A program made the translations under genes and the position numbers. Positions 29,745 through 37,728 of a stretch of 64,000 nucleotides of DNA are shown piece by piece. This stretch comes from Rhizobium sullae. Lineage in GTDB: Bacteria > Pseudomonadota > Alphaproteobacteria > Rhizobiales > Rhizobiaceae. Each line of letters starts with the position of its first letter. Position 1 is the first letter of the stretch. The notes under the pieces are model-generated. The model did no database searches. It was not told where the DNA came from and saw only the letters and a program-made list of their open reading frames with translations. The DNA lies in the NCBI RefSeq assembly GCF_025200715.1, contig NZ_CP104143.1:3692501-3756500 (forward strand), written 5' to 3'.

Positions 29745-31238
29745 TTAAATTTCTATGATCGGACTCGGATTCGACCGCGACACCACCAGCGTGAGGCTGC
29801 GGCTCGCGCGGCTAACCGCGACGTAAAGCAGGCGACGGTCCCGTTCGCGGAACGTTGTGCCGTCGCACGGCATGATCAAGACGTTTGGCGCTTCTAAGCC
29901 CTTTGCCTTGTGGATTGTGCTGATCGCGCGTGCTGGCGGCAGTCGGCATGTATGCGCGTTGCGATGCGCCTGTTCCACAAGGCCGGTTTGGGGATCAGGC
30001 GCAGCGCCGAGGCGAACCGCCTCCCAGAACTCCCGAGGATAATCGATGTGAATTCCGGCGAACCCGGCTTGATCTTTGATCGCGCCATATAGGCCGCGGA
30101 GGAAAGCGCCGACGCCTGTATGATTGGGCTGGTCGACGATCAGGCGCGCCAAGGCCTGAATCTGGGCTGGCTTGCCTCGTGCGGGCGTGGCGCAACCGCC
30201 AGCCACCTCGGCGCGAAAGCGTGTCGCGAACTGGCTGTCGGAAAAGCCGGTGCAGACCTCCTGCACGAAGGCGACCGCAGCGTGGGCCGCCGCTGCGGCA
30301 TCATCGGCGCATCCCGCCAATCGTTCCGCCAGCGGCGGCAAGGCCGAACGCGTATGGCCCTCCCAGATCGGCATTGAGCGGCTGAGATAGGCACGGATAG
30401 CCCGCACCGTCTCGTTATAGTGAGATAGTATCAGCAAGGATTGGATGCCCTTGAGATCGGGATCAAGAGGGCGACGGTCGCGAGTGTCGAGTCTAAAGCC
30501 AAGGTTCCGTTGCGCGGAATTCTCGGCGAAAACGACGTTCAGGCCGCGCGGGAGCACCCCGGTCAGACGGAGCTTGCCGCCGCCAGCCAGACGGGTTCGA
30601 TTCTCGAGAATCCAGTCTCCTAGGTCTTCCCCGCCGCCGCGCCACCGATGCGGCACATCGAGCGATTCCGATATGTCGGCTACGGACTGAAAGGCGGCCA
30701 GCCGATCATCGTCAGCTTGGCTCTGCACTGCGTTTGCCCCTGCACCATAGATGCGCTGCATGGGATCGAAGAATGCGCGGACCCTCGCCCCTGCGCCGTG
30801 CAGTGCCTCGATCACCGCATGCTGTTCAGGGCTCGCATCCTGGTGTTCGTCGCAGATCACCATTGGATAGCGGCGGGCCAGCATGTCGGCGATGAAGGGA
30901 CGCCGTTTCAGAAGGCCCGCCGCCCACCGGCTATTGCGGTCATAGTCTGGCAGAGCACCCAGTATGACCCCCGGCTCGGGGTAGGCTTCGGCGATCTGGC
31001 CAATCAGGCTGTCGATAGTTCGGATTTCCAATCCGGTTAGGCCCCGGGTTCGATTGCCGAAGACGTCGCAGGCGGCGTGCGTGTGGGTCAGGATCAAGAG
31101 CCGCCCTGGACCGAGCGTCGGGCAGATGTCGGCGGCGAAAGCCGCCCCCTGAAAGGTCTTCCCGCAGCCACCGGGCGCTTCAATCACCACCAGCCTTGCC
31201 CCTGAACGAAGGGCTGCGGCCACAGCCACGTCAGCCAC
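29745..31238 (-). CDS. gajB: Gabija helicase-like protein GajB
   Basis: 497 aa, the usual GajB size (about 494). UvrD/Rep-like motifs: Walker A EAPGGCGKTFQGA, motif II MVICDEHQDAS, motif III-like FFDPMQRIYG, motif V STIHKAKGLEAPNVLIMPCD, and motif VI LLYVAVSRASRSL. It starts with GTG at 31238 inside the end of gajA (8-bp overlap), preceded by AAGG. In Gabija, GajB senses DNA ends or nucleotide depletion and works with the GajA nuclease to stop phage growth. Confidence 0.9.
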   Translation of the reverse strand: MADVAVAAALRSGARLVVIEAPGGCGKTFQGAAFAADICPTLGPGRLLILTHTHAACDVFGNRTRGLTGLEIRTIDSLIGQIAEAYPEPGVILGALPDYDRNSRWAAGLLKRRPFIADMLARRYPMVICDEHQDASPEQHAVIEALHGAGARVRAFFDPMQRIYGAGANAVQSQADDDRLAAFQSVADISESLDVPHRWRGGGEDLGDWILENRTRLAGGGKLRLTGVLPRGLNVVFAENSAQRNLGFRLDTRDRRPLDPDLKGIQSLLILSHYNETVRAIRAYLSRSMPIWEGHTRSALPPLAERLAGCADDAAAAAHAAVAFVQEVCTGFSDSQFATRFRAEVAGGCATPARGKPAQIQALARLIVDQPNHTGVGAFLRGLYGAIKDQAGFAGIHIDYPREFWEAVRLGAAPDPQTGLVEQAHRNAHTCRLPPARAISTIHKAKGLEAPNVLIMPCDGTTFRERDRRLLYVAVSRASRSLTLVVSRSNPSPIIEI

Positions 31239-33045
31239 CGTCGGTCGCCTTCGGTGTCGTTGCCGCCAGGGCGGTGAGCGCGTCGATCAAGGGTTGTAGT
31301 TGGGGCTTCACCTCGGCCATCGCGCCTAGAGCGTAGGCCTTGTCGGCCAACTCGCGACCCCCTTCGAGGCTCTTGAACCAGCGCTTACCGTGCTTCTTCC
31401 AGGTCTTCGCCTCGTTCTCTGGGGCGCCGCGTGGATCGCCGCTCGCTGCGGCGACGATAAGCGTCCGTAAGCGGTCGTCGGCCACGGCCTTGATTGTGGC
31501 AAAGTCATGCTTGGTGAACTGAGCAGTGGGCTCGAGGATCTTCAGTCGTTCCACCAGGCTGGCTAGGCGGGGTTGGGTGTGGATCTCCTCTGGATCAACG
31601 AGCAGAGCTTCCAACTTGTCGTCGCCGATATGAGCAATGACATTGGCTTCCGTGCAGCCCGTCGGCCATTGGAATAGAAGGTCGCCCATCGCGGTCTTGA
31701 GATCGGCCCAGCGCTTGGTATTGTCGCCCTCACAATCGACAAAGGCGGCCAAGGCCAGTTTGGCCTTATTGAACTCCTCCAGCAAATCGAGCGTGAAGGT
31801 GTTGCCCTGGCCATCGCAAAGCCGAATGCCAAGGTCGAGCAGGTCGGTTGGAATTTCCCGCCCGAGCACTTCCTGGATGAAACCGACTTCGGTCGGGCCT
31901 TCTCCCACCAGAGTTAGGCGCGACAGGAAGGCTTCCGGATCCCGCTGCTGGAGTTGGAGCACCCGCGGGCTGGAGAGTTCGGCGATGACGTGGCCCTGGC
32001 TGAGATACCAGATCGTCGCCGGCTTGGCGGCGGCCAAGGCAGGCGCACCATGCGTGGTCATCACAACCTGGGAGGGTCCCTCGGCGAGTTCCGTGACCAG
32101 TTTGCGCTGGCGGTAGGGTTCGAGCCCACGTTCGGCTTCATCCACGAGCGTGATCGGGCAGCCCGACCGGCAGGCCTGAGCCACGGCCAACGACGCCAGT
32201 CGCCGAGTCCCCGATCCCCAGCTCGATAGTGGTAGGCGGCTATCCTCAATAGCCGCGGTGAGGCCGATCAACGCGCTGATGGACTGCCCCTGTCCGGCGC
32301 TGAGCCCGAGGCCGAGGTCATGCGGCAGGGCACGCTCGCCGAAGGTCGCGTTCAACTGTTTGATTGCCTCCTGGCCTTCACTCTGCAACTCGGCTTTGAC
32401 GTCGACGTCGGAGAACGTCGAGGTCAAACGCGAACGAAGGGCCTTGTCGCTGAGAAGCCGGTCCAGGGCAGAGCCCTGGACCAGGCGGAGGTCGCGGTCA
32501 TTCCGATCGTCGCCTCCCAGCCGGACCAGCCCGATCTCCCGGCGCAGGGTCGGTGAGAAGATGTCGGTGGTGTCGTTCGGATTGTGGATCGCATAGGTCA
32601 GGTCCAGCTCGTCAGATCCACTGACCGAAACCTTGTAGACAGGCGGGCCGACCGGGCGCATGGGCTCGCCTTCCTCAGACTCCTGCGGCGCGCAGGCCTT
32701 CCTGCCGTCCCATTCCCATGGAAACGCCGGGCGTGATTGCGTGGCGATGCTGCTGTCAGGCGGCAGACTGATGACCGCGCCGATGAAGAAGCCATCCCTG
32801 CGCTGCCGCTGCCAATAGTCGTTGTCGGATACCAATGAGGAATTGCTCGGATTGAGCAAGAGTGCGATCGCTTCGAGAATGGTGGTCTTGCCAGCGTCGC
32901 CGCCGCCGAGGACAACGTTCAGACCCGTTTTCGGAAACCAGTCAAACGTCTGAAAAGCTCGAAATCGGTCGATCTTCAACCGAAGGATCGTCGCGCCGCC
33001 AGCGCCATCCGAAGTATTCGCAGCCGTCTGCACTTTCACATCCAT
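31231..33045 (-). CDS. gajA: Gabija nuclease GajA (OLD-family ATPase with TOPRIM)
   Basis: 604 aa from the ATG at 33045. The N-terminal ABC-type ATPase has Walker A VLGGGDAGKTTILEAI, a signature-like WGSGTRRLASLAVAQ, and Walker B ITLVDEAERGLEPY. The TOPRIM nuclease domain near residues 385-460 shows GEGPTEVGFIQEVLG and FVDCEGDN, which hold the acidic metal ligands. GajA of Bacillus is about 578 aa. Its ATP-bound state is inhibited, and falling nucleotide pools during infection release DNA cutting. The partner gajB follows with an 8-bp overlap, so the system looks complete. Confidence 0.92.
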   Translation of the reverse strand: MDVKVQTAANTSDGAGGATILRLKIDRFRAFQTFDWFPKTGLNVVLGGGDAGKTTILEAIALLLNPSNSSLVSDNDYWQRQRRDGFFIGAVISLPPDSSIATQSRPAFPWEWDGRKACAPQESEEGEPMRPVGPPVYKVSVSGSDELDLTYAIHNPNDTTDIFSPTLRREIGLVRLGGDDRNDRDLRLVQGSALDRLLSDKALRSRLTSTFSDVDVKAELQSEGQEAIKQLNATFGERALPHDLGLGLSAGQGQSISALIGLTAAIEDSRLPLSSWGSGTRRLASLAVAQACRSGCPITLVDEAERGLEPYRQRKLVTELAEGPSQVVMTTHGAPALAAAKPATIWYLSQGHVIAELSSPRVLQLQQRDPEAFLSRLTLVGEGPTEVGFIQEVLGREIPTDLLDLGIRLCDGQGNTFTLDLLEEFNKAKLALAAFVDCEGDNTKRWADLKTAMGDLLFQWPTGCTEANVIAHIGDDKLEALLVDPEEIHTQPRLASLVERLKILEPTAQFTKHDFATIKAVADDRLRTLIVAAASGDPRGAPENEAKTWKKHGKRWFKSLEGGRELADKAYALGAMAEVKPQLQPLIDALTALAATTPKATDGG

Positions 33046-33624
33046 CAACCGAATCTCTTTTTCACCTGACCAAGCTTCTAATTACCATGCCGATCGCGGT
33101 GTGTTACCCAGATCTTGCTGGACGTTACAGTAGACGCCAATGGCCTATGCAAATGATTGCGGGCGCTCGGACGCTCGCCATTTCAATGGTAGATGGTCCT
33201 AGGGACACAGGCCCCCTTGGGGATCCCCACATACCACGATACCGGTAAACCTCTAAACACCAATAATCCGAAACCGTGATACCTGCCAATCGATAAAATC
33301 TCCGTTCATTTTCAAATGCTTGCGCTGTAGCTATCGCGAATATAAACCTACTGAATATTCGATGATGGTATGTATACGCGAACTCGGTACCGGAGCTTGC
33401 CAGATTTCATGTTAATTCAAGCGCTGTTTCCGAAACTACGCATTCGACTTTTCTGGCGGCCGAACGCATAATGCTGGCATCGTGAAGGTCAAGGGAATAG
33501 CGGGTGTCCAGACCCAGCCGAATCCCGAAAAGCCCTCGGTCGTCACGGTTCCTGGGGCAGATCGATAGCGAAGGGCTCGGCGTCCAAACCCGAGCCCGCC
33601 TGTACTTTAGCAACTAGGTGATCC
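33046..33624. other. gene-free stretch upstream of gajA
   Basis: Lower GC than its surroundings. It separates the divergent gajA and the small gene at 33625 and must hold their promoters. I see no intact gene. A short minus-strand frame (33407-33613) has no good start and I could not assign it to a family. Confidence 0.45.
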
Positions 33625-34296
33625 ATGGCCCGCGGCAAAGCACGATCCATCCTTAGACGGCAGCTCGACGCACGCAAGAAGCTGTGGCCCGACCTGTCGA
33701 GCGACATGCTATGGAGCATGGACAATGAGGGCTGGGTGGCGTTGCCGCGTTTGATGCCCTTGATGATGAGCATTATGGATGACCTTGCGGGCAAGGGCGT
33801 CCCGGTTAGCCGGACCTATTTGGAGCTTTGGTCGAGGATCCGGATCGAGGAGAGCTTCATCGCGCTCAATCGCCCCGAGGAGATGGCATTCCATGCAGGT
33901 TTTGAAGGGCAGCGTGCACTGCGGACCTGGAAGGACCGTATGCACCGCTTGGCCAACCTACGCTTCATCGGCGTGATGCCCGGGCCGCTGGGCGAGCTCT
34001 CGTTCGCCGTAATCTACAACCCCTACCACGTCATCAAGCGTGCCTACTTGGCCAAGCAGGTACACGAGAACAAGTGGCAGGCGCTGGCGATCCGGGCGAA
34101 CGAGGTGAGCGCTTTCGACCTCGACGACATCGATGACCATGGTAACTTGGTTGCCGATGATGATGACGATGAAGATGAAGACGACGCTCCTGCCGCTCCG
34201 GCGGCGAAGCTTAAGTCCGCGCCGGCAAAACCCCACGCGCCAGTGAAGCGCAACCCCACGCCGATCCCTAGGCGCGGTAAATCTACGGGTAAATGA
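33625..34296 (+). CDS. uncharacterised protein with acidic tail
   Basis: 223 aa from the ATG at 33625 with AGGTGA about 5 nt upstream. The first 150 residues look folded and helical (ARKKLWPDLSSDMLWSMDNE, then RTYLELWSRIRIEESFIALN) and may be a winged-helix type domain. Then come a very acidic run (DDDDDEDEDD, about residues 177-186) and a lysine- and proline-rich end. Similar tails occur on DNA-binding proteins of plasmids and phages. I do not recognise the family. It starts a plus-strand block with the SEC-C gene but is 438 bp from it. Confidence 0.55.
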   Translation: MARGKARSILRRQLDARKKLWPDLSSDMLWSMDNEGWVALPRLMPLMMSIMDDLAGKGVPVSRTYLELWSRIRIEESFIALNRPEEMAFHAGFEGQRALRTWKDRMHRLANLRFIGVMPGPLGELSFAVIYNPYHVIKRAYLAKQVHENKWQALAIRANEVSAFDLDDIDDHGNLVADDDDDEDEDDAPAAPAAKLKSAPAKPHAPVKRNPTPIPRRGKSTGK

Positions 34297-34734
34297 TGGT
34301 GATCCACTTTGAGGTCATGATGGCGGTCGCTCAATTCGATGAGCGCAACGCGTATGATCGGATGACCGCTTCCGGCCCCGACCACAGCGACAGTTGGATG
34401 GGCCAGGACCGGCGGCTTTCGGTAAGCCGTCAGTGCCTAGGAACGACAGAGATGGGGTCCGATCCGGCCAGACGGCACAGCGCCCCTCATTCGGGTCGCT
34501 CGCGCTTTCACTCGCGGCGGGGATATGTGGCCCGTCGGTTTCTCGTAACGCCTTCCAAGGAGACCTAAATTAGGTCGTCGAGTAAGGCGATGGGCTGACT
34601 CCTGAGGAAGAGCAAGACTGCGAAGGCAAACGCTTTTAGACAGCACTTGTAGAAATCGTCTATTTCGACGTGAGTGGCTTGAAGAGATACGAAGTCTACC
34701 CTGTTGGGTTAAAATAAACGTTTTAGGGGACATC
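34297..34734. other. gene-free stretch before the SEC-C gene
   Basis: No convincing gene. The last 30 bp carry a good ribosome binding site (AGGGGA) for the gene at 34735. The middle part may be decayed coding sequence, but I could not match it to a family. Confidence 0.4.
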
Positions 34735-37092
34735 ATGATACAAAACCAAGCCGACGAAGAGAAGCGCAAGGAAGTCGCAGCATCCTTGATGAAGGATATG
34801 GAAGCTACCGCCGCGCGCATGCGCGAGCTTATTGTCGGCATGCCGCCGCACGACCTTCTTGGCTACGTCTATGCGCAGCGGATGATGAAGGCGATGTCGG
34901 AGCAGGACGTCACGAAAGAGGAGCGTGAGGCCCAGGGGCCGGATGAGCTAATCAACCAGAACCAGTTCCTTCTCGAGTATATCCACGCCGTGCTGGCCAC
35001 AGACCCGGCACCGGACAAGGTGGAATTCAGTGGAGAGAAATGTGCGGAGCTGTTTGAGCAAAGCAGCAAGCTTAGGGAACAGGCGATGTTTTACGCCATG
35101 GCCAGCTCCGCCGACAAGAAGGACGGAGCGTTCGGGCCAAATACCGCTGACATAGAATTTCACGCCAAGACTAGCTGGGTTCTGCTTCGTGGCAACCGCT
35201 ACCAGGTCCTTGAAGGTGAGTTCTACCGTTACGTCCTTGAACCGCATGACGAGGCCCTGAAAGAGATTTACGGCGTAGGGGCGAGGGAGGTTGCGGCGGG
35301 CTTTCAGGCCATGGCCGACGCCGCACGCACCGGACAAGCTTTTGCCATCGAAGAAATGATGAACCAGTTTCAGGCGGCACATGCCTTTGCGGCAGCAAAA
35401 GAAAAACCGCTCGAAGAGGTCATGGAAGAGTGGGTCGCGCAAAACAACGATCAGTCGAAAGCGGCCGGGCAAGCCATGGAGGACATGTTCCGTGGTGGCG
35501 TTGCCAATGTTAGCCGTCATACCGACCTGCCACAGGAACTTCTAGCCGACTTGGCCTATGAACGCGGCGAGGACAAGGAGTTTTTCGCGGCTGGCGACCA
35601 CGCCGGCACGCCCTATCGTACGCTCCCCGTCCGCAAAAAACCGCTGATCAAACTGGGATCAGACTATTTCGCCGTCGATCCATGCTTTACCCGCGACGCC
35701 GGGTATCGCGCGCTCTTGTTCAACCTCTTGCAGCGTAAACCTGTCTACAAGGTCGAGTTCAATGAGCTCCAAAAGGCAATGAGCGAGGCCGCCTTCGCCG
35801 ACATTCTCGGCATCCAGTTGCCCGGCGCCAAGGTTTTGCAGGAGGTTTACTACAAGGACCCTGTCAGCAAACAATGGTCGGAGAACGACACGCTCATCCT
35901 CATTGATGACGTTCTCTATCTAGTCGAGGCAAAAGCTGGCGCCGCAGCAACCATCGCGTCACCGGCCTCGGATTTCGGGCGTCATGCTCAGTCGGTACAG
36001 GACCTGGTCATCAAGGCTTACAAGCAATGTGAGCGTTTCTTCAATTACCTGAATACCGCTGATGAAGTGCCATTGTTCCATATGATTGACGGCAAGTACG
36101 TGGAGTGCGCGCGCGTGCGCCGTGCTGACTACCGTGTCATGCTACCCATTGGGCTTACGGTTGAATCGTTCTCTCCGCTTTCGGCATTCTGTAAAGAACT
36201 GCCCGCAATCATGCCTTTGCTTGGGAAACACGCTTTCATTTCCCTTTCGATCGATGACCTGTTCGTCCTTAGGCGTTTCCTGCCGACACCGGGAGAATTT
36301 GCGCACTATATGGAAGTTCGCCAGGCCGTGGCTGGCTTGCGTCGCGCCCACCTGTTCGACGAGCTGGACCATCTGGGCGCCTATTTGAAGAAAAACCGTG
36401 TCGATGTGGAAATGACCGAGCAGCTCAAGAAAGACGCCGACTTCGTTATGTGGGATGGCATGAGCTTTGACGTTGACCGAAGCTTCGAAAGTGAAAGCTG
36501 GGAGACTGATCCACGTCCGACACAAGAATATCCCGACGAAATGCTCAAGCTCTTGGGGGCTTTCGACGCGACGCGCAAGGCCGGTTGGCTTCGCGCGGAC
36601 AGTTACCTCAGGAATCTGGGTAGCGAAGGTCGCAATGAGTTGGCAGCGATGCTTGTTGAGCTTCGCAAATCATTGCAACAACACGACGGACGCTACTTCA
36701 TTTACGGTCAGGAAGTGGAAACACCGTTTTTCATATGGCTCCACCGATCCGGTGGCGTCATCGACTGGAAGAAGGTGAACGACAAGGCGAGTTCAGCGGC
36801 CATAATGACATCTGCTGGGACGATGGCCGGCTTGATGATCGAAACGACAGCAGGTGGCACTTACAAAGCGGCCTTCACCTTCCCAGTCACTCGACCCACA
36901 AACCGTACGGAGGCCAACGCGCATATTTTTGATGACGCCGAACGCATGAAGCAACGTGCTAATAACTTCCTGCGTAGTCAGAGAGCAGCGCCGGAAAAGA
37001 TACAGCCTGCAGTCGACATTCCTAAAGTGGGTCGAAACGACCCTTGCCCCTGTAAAAGTGGGTTGAAATACAAGAAGTGCCACGGCCGATAA
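34735..37092 (+). CDS. SEC-C motif protein with a nuclease-like centre
   Basis: 785 aa. It ends with the zinc-binding SEC-C motif (DPCPCKSGLKYKKCHG). In the middle, DTLILIDDVLYLVEAKAG (about residue 384) has the Asp ... Glu-x-Lys arrangement of PD-(D/E)XK nucleases, and the flanking region (PSKQWSEND type lead-in, then SDFGRHAQSVQDLVIKAY) is consistent with it. The N-terminal 300 residues are helical. AGGGGA lies about 4 nt before the ATG. It sits alone next to Gabija in the defence island, so a stand-alone anti-phage role is plausible but not demonstrated. Confidence 0.7.
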   Translation: MIQNQADEEKRKEVAASLMKDMEATAARMRELIVGMPPHDLLGYVYAQRMMKAMSEQDVTKEEREAQGPDELINQNQFLLEYIHAVLATDPAPDKVEFSGEKCAELFEQSSKLREQAMFYAMASSADKKDGAFGPNTADIEFHAKTSWVLLRGNRYQVLEGEFYRYVLEPHDEALKEIYGVGAREVAAGFQAMADAARTGQAFAIEEMMNQFQAAHAFAAAKEKPLEEVMEEWVAQNNDQSKAAGQAMEDMFRGGVANVSRHTDLPQELLADLAYERGEDKEFFAAGDHAGTPYRTLPVRKKPLIKLGSDYFAVDPCFTRDAGYRALLFNLLQRKPVYKVEFNELQKAMSEAAFADILGIQLPGAKVLQEVYYKDPVSKQWSENDTLILIDDVLYLVEAKAGAAATIASPASDFGRHAQSVQDLVIKAYKQCERFFNYLNTADEVPLFHMIDGKYVECARVRRADYRVMLPIGLTVESFSPLSAFCKELPAIMPLLGKHAFISLSIDDLFVLRRFLPTPGEFAHYMEVRQAVAGLRRAHLFDELDHLGAYLKKNRVDVEMTEQLKKDADFVMWDGMSFDVDRSFESESWETDPRPTQEYPDEMLKLLGAFDATRKAGWLRADSYLRNLGSEGRNELAAMLVELRKSLQQHDGRYFIYGQEVETPFFIWLHRSGGVIDWKKVNDKASSAAIMTSAGTMAGLMIETTAGGTYKAAFTFPVTRPTNRTEANAHIFDDAERMKQRANNFLRSQRAAPEKIQPAVDIPKVGRNDPCPCKSGLKYKKCHGR

Positions 37093-37728
37093 CGAGGTGA
37101 CGCTACCGCGTTAGGCGACGGAAGACACGTTGAAGGCGTGGCCGCTGGCCTCATTTCGGACGACGAGATTACTGTGCATAGTGGCCGCTTCTGGCGTAAG
37201 CGGCAATTGTCAACGTTAGGCAGACTTGAGGCTGAGAATTTACAAGTCTCCATGCGATCAGGCCAGAGACCTGCACCTGGGCCCGTTGGCCCGTTGTGCG
37301 GGATCGGAAATTGTTTTCACTCTCGGCTCGAAGGCGAGGTCCACACGGCGGATTGCTAATGACCGCGTTGCGCCCCATATCGGCATAGCGATTGACTGGG
37401 CCGCTTCTAGCGGTAGAAATCTTTGAGGCTCACCCGGGGCGGGCGAGGGCATCACAATCTACCACTCAGCCCCTAAACCGCATCATCCACGAATGGCGCG
37501 TCCTCCGGGTCGGATCCCATAACCCTGCACAAGACGCGACCGACCGCCTCCGGCTCCGGGGATTACCCTAAGTGTACGGCCCGCGAAAAAAGCGAAGAAG
37601 CCGGCCGTCACGGGCAACCGACACAACTATTAGATATAGTGTGCTCCATCTCCGGCCGGCCGGCTGTCAGTCGTTCCAGTCCATCGTTGAGAAAGGCTCT
37701 TCGGGGTTCTCCGCATGCGATTTGCAAG
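37093..37728. other. gene-free stretch at the end of the eCIS operon
   Basis: Lies between the plus-strand SEC-C gene and the end of the minus-strand eCIS operon (stop at 37729), where transcripts converge. Several short frames exist on both strands, none with a good start or recognisable product. I found no clear hairpin with a T-run for either side. It is the right-hand boundary of the defence island. Confidence 0.4.
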
